Source: Serpens gallinarum (GTDB lineage Bacteria; Pseudomonadota; Gammaproteobacteria; Pseudomonadales; Pseudomonadaceae). From it: a DNA stretch of 64,000 nt. Below, in pieces: positions 56,240 through 64,000 of the stretch. How positions within the stretch are numbered: position 1 is the first letter of the stretch; each line of letters opens with the position of its first letter. The stretch lies in contig NZ_JACSQG010000005.1 in assembly GCF_014836765.1 (NCBI RefSeq), forward strand, positions 62,001 through 126,000, read 5' to 3'. The notes beneath the pieces are model-generated. The model ran no database searches, was not told where the DNA came from, and worked only from the letters and a program-made list of their open reading frames with translations. Position numbers and translations under genes: made by a program.

Positions 56240-57709
56240 TCAATGCTTGCGCGGTACCGGTTTGAGCAGTTCGGCCGGTGGTGTTTCGCAATGGATCTTG
56301 CGCCCGATCAGCTCCTCGATGGGCGGCAGGGCGAAGGCGTCGTCTTCGCCAGCGAAGCTGATCGAGGTGCCGCTGGCGCCAGCGCGGCCGGTACGGCCGA
56401 TGCGGTGCACGTAATCGTCCGGGTCTTCCGGCAAGGTGAAGTTGATCACGTGGCTGATGCCGTCGACATGGATGCCGCGACCGGCCACGTCGGTGGCGAC
56501 CATGACGCGGATCTCGCCTTCGCGAAAGCCTTCCAGCGCCCTAATGCGCTTGTGCTGCGGCACGTCGCCGGACATTTGCACGGCGCTGATGCCGTCGCGG
56601 GTCAGGCGTTCCTCGATGCGACGCACTTCATCCTTGCGGTTGGCAAAGACCATGACCCGCGACCAGTCGTTCTGGGTGATCAGGTTATAGAGCAGCTTGT
56701 ACTTGTCGCTGCCGGCTACGGCATAAACATGCTGCTCAACAGTATCGCTGGCCACCTGCTCGGGTTCGATCTCGACGGTTACCGGATCGACGGTCCATTG
56801 CTTGGCAAGGTTCAACACGTCTTCAGTGAAGGTCGCCGAGAACAGCAGGGTCTGGCGTTCGGATTTTGGCGGCGTCTGGCGAATGATCTGCCGTACCTGG
56901 GGGATGAAGCCCATGTCGAGCATGCGATCGGCCTCGTCCAGTACCAGCACTTCGACCATGTCCAGGTGGACCTCGCCGCGCTGGTTGAAGTCCAGCAGGC
57001 GTCCCGGGGTGGCAACCAGGATGTCGCAGTAGCGGCTTTCCAGCAGCTTGAGCTGCTTGTCGAAGTCCATGCCGCCGACGAAGCTCATCACGTTGAGACC
57101 GGTGTACTTGGTCAGGTCCGCAGCGTCGTTGGCGATCTGCACCACCAACTCGCGGGTCGGCGCGATGATCAGCGCGCGTGGCTCGCCCATGTAGCGCTCT
57201 TTGGGCGGCGGCGTCTGCAGCAACTGGGTGATCGTGGAGATCAGGAACGCGGCTGTCTTGCCGGTGCCGGTTTGGGCCTTGCCGATGGCGTCCTGGCCAT
57301 TAAGGGTGAAACCCAGGACTTTGGCCTGGATTGGTGTGCAGTAGGGGAAGCCCAGATCATGGATCGCATGCATCAGCTCGGGGGAGAGCTTGAAGTCATG
57401 GAAACGGGTTTTGCCTTCCGCCGGCTCGACGACGAAATCCTCGAGTTTCCAGGTATCCACCACCGGCTTGCGCGGGATGCGTTCGCGGCGCGGCTTGGCG
57501 GGTTTGGCAGGTTCCTGAGCAGGCGCTTGCTCACGTGCAGCGGCCGGTTTCTTGTTGGCGGCAGCGGTGGTGTTTCGCGGCGATTTGCCGGTGCTGCTGC
57601 GGGCTCGACTCGTCGGGGACGCCGAGGCGGGAGTGTGCGGGGTGGTCGGGGCGACGCTGACTGCGGGCTCTTCACCTTTACTGAATATTTTCTTGAGTGC
57701 TTTGAGCAC
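56240..57709 (-). CDS. rhlB: ATP-dependent RNA helicase RhlB
   Basis: 489 residues. The DEAD-box core has [12 protein letters not shown] (motif I), PTRELVVQI (Ia), [13 protein letters not shown] (II), LFSATF (III) and [10 protein letters not shown] (VI). The first 100 residues are rich in Pro, Ala, Arg and Ser without structure, an N-terminal tail common in Pseudomonas RhlB. The C-terminal extension is short. RhlB unwinds RNA in the degradosome. The start at 57709 fits the tail. Confidence 0.9.
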   Translation of the reverse strand: MLKALKKIFSKGEEPAVSVAPTTPHTPASASPTSRARSSTGKSPRNTTAAANKKPAAAREQAPAQEPAKPAKPRRERIPRKPVVDTWKLEDFVVEPAEGKTRFHDFKLSPELMHAIHDLGFPYCTPIQAKVLGFTLNGQDAIGKAQTGTGKTAAFLISTITQLLQTPPPKERYMGEPRALIIAPTRELVVQIANDAADLTKYTGLNVMSFVGGMDFDKQLKLLESRYCDILVATPGRLLDFNQRGEVHLDMVEVLVLDEADRMLDMGFIPQVRQIIRQTPPKSERQTLLFSATFTEDVLNLAKQWTVDPVTVEIEPEQVASDTVEQHVYAVAGSDKYKLLYNLITQNDWSRVMVFANRKDEVRRIEERLTRDGISAVQMSGDVPQHKRIRALEGFREGEIRVMVATDVAGRGIHVDGISHVINFTLPEDPDDYVHRIGRTGRAGASGTSISFAGEDDAFALPPIEELIGRKIHCETPPAELLKPVPRKH

Positions 57710-57913
57710 GGTGGTCTCGACAATTGATTAAGGAATGAACGCTGGCAGTGTAAAGCAAGAAGCTCGCCCGGCGAAGGGGCAGGCCCCGGTGTTCAGGGCC
57801 AATCGCGGGTTGTGCCGGTGTTTGCGAGGGCGATCACGGGCTTTGGATAGGTGCTAACCGTCCGCCAGGCAGGCGGTGCTCGGGGTTAATCGCGGTGCTC
57901 CGATATCAAGGCC

Positions 57914-58965
<1,052 letters not shown>

Positions 58966-59994
58966 ATGAAAATGGTGAAATCCACTCTGGCGCTGTTGAC
59001 CACTGCATCGCTGTTGGGTCTCGGCGGCCTGGCCCATGCCGGTGCGACGCTGGATGCAGTGAAGAGCAAGGGCTTCGTGCAATGCGGCATCAGTGACGGG
59101 CTGCCGGGCTTCTCCTATGCCGATGCCAAGGGTAAATACCTGGGTATCGACGTCGACGTCTGTCATGCCATCGCTGCAGCGGTTTTCGGCGATGCCAGCA
59201 AGGTCAAGTTCAGCCCACTGACCGCCAAGGAGCGCTTCACCGCACTGCAGTCTGGCGAGATCGACGTGCTGTCGCGCAACACCACCTGGACCAGTTCGCG
59301 GGACTCGGCCATGGGCCTGAACTTCACCGGGGTGACCTACTACGACGGCCAGGGCTTTCTGATTAACAAAAAACTCGGGGTCTCAAGCGCCAAGGAACTG
59401 GATGGCGCCACGGTCTGTGTACAGGCCGGCACCACCACCGAACTGAACCTGTCCGACTACTTTCGCAGCAACAGCCTCAAATACACGCCGATCACCTACG
59501 ACACCTCCGATGAAAGCGCCAAATCGCTGGAGTCCGGCCGTTGTGACGTGCTGACCTCGGACCAGTCGCAGTTGTATGCCCAGCGCATCAAGCTGGCCGC
59601 ACCGGACGAATACGTCGTGCTGCCGGAAGTGATCTCCAAGGAACCACTCGGCCCGGCCGTGCGCCAGGGCGATGAGGAATGGTTCGACATCGTGCGCTGG
59701 AGCCTGTTTGCCATGCTCAACGCCGAGGAGTTGGGCATCGACTCGAAGAATGTCGAGGCGACCGCCAAATCAACCAAGAACCCGGATATTGCCCGTCTGC
59801 TAGGGGCTGAAGGTGAGTACGGCAAGGACCTGAAACTGCCCAAGGATTGGGCCGTGCAGATCATCAAGCAAGTGGGCAATTACGCTGAAATCTTCGAGCG
59901 CAACGTTGGCAAGGGTAGTGAGCTGAAGATTGAACGCGGCCTCAATGCCTTGTGGAATAACGGTGGCCTGCAGTACGCACCGCCCGTGCGCTAA
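58966..59994 (+). CDS. aapJ: Amino-acid ABC transporter, periplasmic binding protein
   Basis: 342 residues from MKMVKSTLALLTTASLLG, with GGAGG upstream. The signal peptide ends LAHAG. The mature part has GFVQCGISDGLPGFSYADAKGKYLGIDVDVC, the SBP_bac_3 start, and LNAEELGIDSKNVEAT near the end. It is close to AapJ/BztA, the general L-amino-acid binding proteins. It acts in the periplasm and feeds the permeases encoded downstream. A strong stem-loop follows the gene. Confidence 0.92.
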   Translation: MKMVKSTLALLTTASLLGLGGLAHAGATLDAVKSKGFVQCGISDGLPGFSYADAKGKYLGIDVDVCHAIAAAVFGDASKVKFSPLTAKERFTALQSGEIDVLSRNTTWTSSRDSAMGLNFTGVTYYDGQGFLINKKLGVSSAKELDGATVCVQAGTTTELNLSDYFRSNSLKYTPITYDTSDESAKSLESGRCDVLTSDQSQLYAQRIKLAAPDEYVVLPEVISKEPLGPAVRQGDEEWFDIVRWSLFAMLNAEELGIDSKNVEATAKSTKNPDIARLLGAEGEYGKDLKLPKDWAVQIIKQVGNYAEIFERNVGKGSELKIERGLNALWNNGGLQYAPPVR

Positions 59995-60001
59995 CCACCA
60001 C

Positions 60002-60025
60002 GCCACCGCCCCTGCGGGCGGTGGC
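60002..60025 (+). other. Stem-loop between binding-protein and permease genes
   Basis: GCCACCGCCC (60002-60011) and GGGCGGTGGC (60016-60025) pair perfectly around CTGC. No T-run. Such intercistronic hairpins often protect the 5' message of binding-protein genes and allow more of it than of the permeases. Confidence 0.6.
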
Positions 60026-60103
60026 GATGTCCACATAATGAGGTCTCCCGCCCGGCGTCGGTGTGCTCAGGCTTGAGCGCGGGGGACTTTCGAGAGGGTT
60101 CCT

Positions 60104-61279
60104 ATGACAGTTGCCGTCAAGCCCCGGCGTTCGCTGCTCACCGATCCGCAGGTGCGCGCTTGGGCCTTCCAGATACTGGCTGTCATCGCCGTCGTGGCGT
60201 TTGGCTGGTTCCTGTTCAATAACACGCTGACGAACCTCGAACATCGTGGCATCACATCAGGTTTCGGCTTTCTCAATAACAGTGCCGGTTTCGGCATTAC
60301 CCAGCACCTCATCGACTACACCGAAAGCGATACCTACGGGCGGGTGTTTCTGGTCGGGTTGCTCAATACCCTGCTGGTCAGTGTGATCGGCATCATTTTG
60401 GCGACCATCCTCGGTTTTATCCTGGGCATCGCTCGACTATCGCCCAACTGGCTGATTCGCCAACTGGCCACGGTGTATATCGAGATTTTCCGCAACATCC
60501 CGCCACTGCTGCAGATCTTCTTCTGGTATTTCGCCGTAATCGGTCCATTGCCAGGGCCGCGCAACAGCATAAGCCTGTGGGACACCTTCTTCCTCAACAA
60601 CCGGGGCGTGCAAATGCCGGCGCCCAGTGCCAGCGAAGCGTACTGGCCGTTCATGCTGGCTTTGGTGGTGGCGCTGGTCTTGATTGCCTTGGTCACCCGC
60701 TGGGTGCGGGCACGCCGTCTGGCTACCGGGCAGGGTTTCCCCACGGTATGGGTCAATCTGGCGTTGCTGCTGGTGATTCCCGGTGCCTGCTGGCTGTTGC
60801 TGGGCTCGCCGTTCACCTGGGAAGTGCCGGAGCTGCAACGCTTCAATATTCGTGGCGGCTGGGTAGTGATTCCCGAGCTCGTCTCCATTGTCATGGCGCT
60901 GGCGATCTACACGGCGGCGTTCATTGGCGAGACCGTGCGCGCCGGCATCCAGGCGGTCAGCTACGGCCAGACCGAAGCAGCCAGTTCATTGGGTCTCAGG
61001 CCCGGCCAGGTCTTGCGGCTGGTGATCGTCCCGCAGGCGCTGCGGGTCATCATTCCCCCTCTGACCAGCCAGTACCTGAACCTCACCAAGAACTCCTCAC
61101 TGGCCGCGGCCATCGGCTACCCGGACATGGTCTCGCTGTTCGCTGGAACAGTGCTCAACCAGACCGGTCAGGCGATCGAAACCATGGCTATCACCATGAG
61201 TGTTTACCTCGCCATCAGCCTGAGCATTTCCATGCTGATGAACTGGTACAACAAGCGCATTGCCCTGATCGAACGGTAG
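60104..61279 (+). CDS. aapQ: Amino-acid ABC transporter permease AapQ
   Basis: 391 residues. It is an unusually long permease because of an N-terminal extension and an extra hydrophobic segment (WVNLALLLVIPGACWLLLGSPF), as in the AapQ/BztB group. The EAA loop is GQTEAASSLGLRPGQVLRLVIVPQALRVIIPPL. About eight membrane helices. It forms the channel with AapM. Good ribosome site (GAGAGG). Confidence 0.92.
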   Translation: MTVAVKPRRSLLTDPQVRAWAFQILAVIAVVAFGWFLFNNTLTNLEHRGITSGFGFLNNSAGFGITQHLIDYTESDTYGRVFLVGLLNTLLVSVIGIILATILGFILGIARLSPNWLIRQLATVYIEIFRNIPPLLQIFFWYFAVIGPLPGPRNSISLWDTFFLNNRGVQMPAPSASEAYWPFMLALVVALVLIALVTRWVRARRLATGQGFPTVWVNLALLLVIPGACWLLLGSPFTWEVPELQRFNIRGGWVVIPELVSIVMALAIYTAAFIGETVRAGIQAVSYGQTEAASSLGLRPGQVLRLVIVPQALRVIIPPLTSQYLNLTKNSSLAAAIGYPDMVSLFAGTVLNQTGQAIETMAITMSVYLAISLSISMLMNWYNKRIALIER

Positions 61280-61288
61280 GGAAAAGCC

Positions 61289-62386
61289 ATGATTACACAT
61301 ACTTTCAAGCCTGACTTGCCGGCGCCGGCTATGAGCGTGGGCCTGCTCGGCTGGATACGCGCCAACCTGTTTTCCAACTGGGTCAATACACTCCTGACGT
61401 TTATCGGCCTGTACCTGATCTGGCTGATCGTGCCGCCCATCATCGAATGGGCATTCATCAAGGCCGACTGGGTGGGCAGCAGCCGCGCCGACTGTTCCCG
61501 CGAAGGCGCTTGCTGGGTGTTTATTGGCGAACGCTTCAGTCAGTTCATGTACGGCTTCTATCCGGCCGAACTGCGCTGGCGCGTCGATCTCAGCGTGTGG
61601 CTGGCCGTCATCGGTGCGGCGCCGCTGTTTATTCCGGCCTTCCGTCACAAGGTGCGCTATGGCCTGGCGTATCTGGTGATTTATCCGCTGCTGGCCTATT
61701 GGCTGCTGCATGGTGGTTTTCTAGGGCTTTCGACGGTGTCGACCACCCAATGGGGCGGCTTGATGCTGACCATCGTCATCGCCGCAGTAGGTATCGCCGG
61801 TGCCTTGCCGCTGGGCATCCTGCTGGCGTTGGGACGGCGCTCGGAGATGCCGGCGATCAAAGTCATCTGCGTGACTTTTATCGAGTTCTGGCGCGGCGTG
61901 CCGCTGATCACCGTGCTGTTCATGTCCTCGGTGATGCTGCCGCTGTTCCTGCCTGAAGGCATGAACCTCGACAAACTGATGCGCGCCATGGTCATGGTGA
62001 TTTTCTTCGAGGCGGCCTATATCGCCGAAGTGGTGCGCGGTGGCCTGCAAGCGATTCCTCGCGGCCAATACGAAGCGGCTGCGGCCATGGGGCTCGGTTA
62101 CTGGCGCAGCATGCTGCTGGTGATTCTGCCCCAGGCGCTCAAATTGGTGATTCCCGGCATCGTCAACACCTTCATTGCGCTGTTCAAGGACACCAGTCTG
62201 GTGATCATCATTGGCCTGTTCGACTTCCTCAACAGCATCAAGCGCGCCACCGCCGACCCGGCCTGGCTCGGCATGTCCACCGAGGGCTATGTATTTGCCG
62301 CGGCGGTTTACTGGATCTTCTGTTTCGCCATGTCCCGCTACTCCATGCACTTGGAGCGCAAGCTGGACACCGGCCTAAAGCACTAA
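61289..62386 (+). CDS. aapM: Amino-acid ABC transporter permease AapM
   Basis: 365 residues with about eight membrane helices. The EAA loop is GQYEAAAAMGLGYWRSMLLVILPQALKLVIPGI. The long N-terminal part, FSNWVNTLLTFIGLYLIWLI..., and the central SRADCSREGACWVFIGERF segment match AapM/BztC. It forms the transmembrane channel with AapQ. It starts 9 bases after aapQ. Confidence 0.92.
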   Translation: MITHTFKPDLPAPAMSVGLLGWIRANLFSNWVNTLLTFIGLYLIWLIVPPIIEWAFIKADWVGSSRADCSREGACWVFIGERFSQFMYGFYPAELRWRVDLSVWLAVIGAAPLFIPAFRHKVRYGLAYLVIYPLLAYWLLHGGFLGLSTVSTTQWGGLMLTIVIAAVGIAGALPLGILLALGRRSEMPAIKVICVTFIEFWRGVPLITVLFMSSVMLPLFLPEGMNLDKLMRAMVMVIFFEAAYIAEVVRGGLQAIPRGQYEAAAAMGLGYWRSMLLVILPQALKLVIPGIVNTFIALFKDTSLVIIIGLFDFLNSIKRATADPAWLGMSTEGYVFAAAVYWIFCFAMSRYSMHLERKLDTGLKH

Positions 62387-62401
62387 GGGGAGCGAACACT
62401 C

Positions 62402-63169
62402 ATGGCTGAAGCAATCAGACAACCCGCACAGAGCGAACACCCGATGATCGAGATGATCGAGGTGAACAAATGGTACGGGCAGTTTCATGTGCTCAAGGAC
62501 ATCAACCTGAAGGTGAAAGCTGGTGAACGGATAGTCATCTGCGGCCCGTCCGGTTCGGGCAAGTCGACGACCATCCGTTGCATCAACCGGTTGGAAGAGC
62601 ACCAGAAGGGGCAGATCATTGTTGATGGCGTCGAGCTGACCAGCGATCTCAAGCAAATCGAGTCGATTCGCAGCGAAGTGGGCATGGTCTTCCAGCACTT
62701 CAACCTGTTTCCGCACCTCACCGTCTTGCAGAACTGCACGCTGGCGCCGATGTGGGTGCGCAAGCTGTCCAAGCGCCAGGCCGAGGAAATCGCCATGGAT
62801 TACCTGGAGAAGGTGCGCATTCCCGAGCAGGCCGACAAGTATCCGGGTCAGCTGTCCGGCGGCCAGCAGCAGCGCGTGGCGATCGCCCGGGCGCTGTGCA
62901 TGAAGCCAAAGATCATGCTGTTCGACGAACCCACCTCAGCGCTCGACCCGGAAATGGTCAAGGAGGTACTCGACACCATGATCCGCCTGGCTCAAAGCGG
63001 CATGACCATGCTTTGCGTCTCCCACGAAATGGGCTTTGCGCGCACCGTGGCCGACCGGGTGATCTTCATGGACAAGGGTGAGATCGTCGAACAGGCCGAC
63101 CCGGAAACCTTTTTCAATCATCCGCAGAACGAACGGACCAAGTTGTTTCTGAGCCAGATTCTGCATTAA
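62402..63169 (+). CDS. aapP: Amino-acid ABC transporter ATP-binding protein AapP
   Basis: 255 residues. Walker A is [12 protein letters not shown], the Q loop is [10 protein letters not shown], the signature is [15 protein letters not shown], Walker B is [12 protein letters not shown] and the switch His is VSHEMG. It powers the importer. It starts 15 bases after aapM, so all four aap genes form one operon. Confidence 0.95.
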   Translation: MAEAIRQPAQSEHPMIEMIEVNKWYGQFHVLKDINLKVKAGERIVICGPSGSGKSTTIRCINRLEEHQKGQIIVDGVELTSDLKQIESIRSEVGMVFQHFNLFPHLTVLQNCTLAPMWVRKLSKRQAEEIAMDYLEKVRIPEQADKYPGQLSGGQQQRVAIARALCMKPKIMLFDEPTSALDPEMVKEVLDTMIRLAQSGMTMLCVSHEMGFARTVADRVIFMDKGEIVEQADPETFFNHPQNERTKLFLSQILH

Positions 63170-63258
63170 GCCAGTGCGGGCGCTTGTGGTGTGCCCCATA
63201 AGCGTCCGGCTAAAAGCCTGGGTTAAACTCCGCGCTTCTTTCCAACGCCTGCTTGCTC

Positions 63259-63534
63259 ATGACCCACGCCGAAGCCAAACCCTGGTTCGTCTACCTGGTG
63301 CGCGCCGCCAACAATGCCCTGTACTGCGGCATCAGCGACGATCCGCAACGGCGCTTCGCCGCGCACCAACGTGGTAAGGGCGCGCGCTTTTTCCATTCCA
63401 GCCCCGCGCAGGCGCTGGTGTATGTCGAGGCGTGCATCGATAAAAGTGCGGCGCTCAAGCGCGAGCGGGCCATCAAGGCGCTGAAGAAACCCGCTAAAGA
63501 AGCGCTGCTTACGCAAGCCGCTCACAACCTATAG
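63259..63534 (+). CDS. GIY-YIG domain protein
   Basis: 91 residues from [15 protein letters not shown]. The GIY-YIG core has [27 protein letters not shown], where YCGI takes the YIG place, and the basic C-terminal part (KKPAKEALL) may bind nucleic acid. Such stand-alone single-domain proteins (UPF0213/YhbQ) are putative nucleases of unknown role. A TTG upstream at 63253 is not used. Confidence 0.88.
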   Translation: MTHAEAKPWFVYLVRAANNALYCGISDDPQRRFAAHQRGKGARFFHSSPAQALVYVEACIDKSAALKRERAIKALKKPAKEALLTQAAHNL

Positions 63535-63620
63535 AGCTGGTTGGCTGCACGGCGGACACGCCGCCCTACGACGAACGTACCGCTTTCGCCCCTAAAAACC
63601 GTGCTCTGGTAAGACTCGGC

Positions 63621-64000
63621 TTATCCCTGATTACGCTTGAGCTGATCCTTCAGTTGCGTGGGTAGCTGGCGAATGATCAGCATGTCGCGGGCCTCGTCGT
63701 ATTCGACCTTGGACCCTAACAGGTGCGCCTCGAAGCTGATGGACAGCCCCTCGCCGCGGCCGGTGAAGCGGCGAAACTGATTGAGGGTGCGCTTGTCCGG
63801 CGGAATTTCCGGCGACAGGCCGTAATCCTTGTTGCGGATATGGTCATAAAAGGCGCGCGGCCGTTCTTCGTCGATCACCTCGGAGAGATCCTCTAGAGTC
63901 ATCGGCTCGCCGCGCTTGGCTTGGCTGGTGGCATAGCCGACCAGCGCGCTGGTTTTTTCCCGGGCCTGCTCTTCGGGCAGGTCCTCACTCTCGACAAAAT
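63621..64000 (-). CDS. yejK: Nucleoid-associated protein YejK (NdpA), 3' part only
   Basis: The last 126 codons of a minus-strand gene that runs past the window edge. It contains [45 protein letters not shown] and [17 protein letters not shown], as in YejK/NdpA. It continues upstream through 63903-64000 as [21 protein letters not shown]. The protein binds the nucleoid, but its role is not known in detail. N-terminus and promoter not seen. Confidence 0.9.
   Translation of the reverse strand, partial: FVESEDLPEEQAREKTSALVGYATSQAKRGEPMTLEDLSEVIDEERPRAFYDHIRNKDYGLSPEIPPDKRTLNQFRRFTGRGEGLSISFEAHLLGSKVEYDEARDMLIIRQLPTQLKDQLKRNQG

Overview
The window is ordinary chromosomal DNA of a gamma-proteobacterium. 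The gene content points to Pseudomonas: mpl-ubiX, groES-groEL next to fxsA and a HugZ-type gene, an exaC-type aldehyde dehydrogenase, rhlB with a long Pro/Ala/Arg-rich N-terminus, and several short Pseudomonas-type hypothetical genes. Base composition is GC-rich throughout. I see no prophage, integron, CRISPR array, intact insertion sequence, rRNA or tRNA. Genes are packed tightly on both strands.

Layout. 1-129: tail of a flavohaemoglobin gene. 186-7704 (minus): a formate dehydrogenase block in the order fdhD, fdnG, fdnH, fdnI, fdhE, moaA. The catalytic subunit has cysteine where the E. coli enzymes have selenocysteine, and no sel genes follow. 7878-16728: yjdM, a di-haem cytochrome c, ispA-xseB, a substrate-binding lipoprotein paired with a GGDEF/EAL protein, a DUF3087 protein, a YgiM-like SH3 protein, a small acidic protein and a SPOUT RNA methyltransferase. 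17025-23511: a PhyH dioxygenase, exaC, mpl, ubiX, a YceK-like lipoprotein, a YbaK deacylase and an MBL-fold hydrolase. 23713-33186: a fatty-acid-type operon (acyl-CoA ligase, permease, acyl-CoA dehydrogenase, thiolase) read divergently from a PAS histidine kinase and a FixJ-like regulator. 33253-39396: a methyltransferase, a small beta-barrel, an SDR, a HugZ-like protein, fxsA and groES-groEL behind a sigma32-type promoter.

39574-51830: a HerA/YjgR-type ATPase, small proteins, a ZapB-like/ZapA-like pair, a DUF2780 lipoprotein, a dGTPase, a Cache chemoreceptor with a FliA-type promoter, a Lon-like protease, two small proteins and an FKBP isomerase. 52067-58582: yaaA, a PIN-PhoH protein, moaC-moaD-moaE, a 54-residue membrane protein, rhlB and a carboxylesterase. 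58966-64000: a four-gene amino-acid ABC importer (aapJQMP-type) behind a sigma54-type promoter, a GIY-YIG protein and the 3' part of yejK.

How the parts connect. moaA with moaCDE supply molybdopterin, and fdhD and fdhE help insert and assemble it in the Tat-exported, membrane-bound formate dehydrogenase. The kinase/regulator pair probably controls the divergent acyl-CoA operon. The lipoprotein probably feeds a periplasmic signal to the c-di-GMP protein encoded just downstream. Nothing here is clearly a new system. The best leads are the Cys-type formate dehydrogenase block, the lipoprotein-GGDEF/EAL pair, the inverted repeats in two divergent promoters, and the odd 41.4-42.9 kb stretch.
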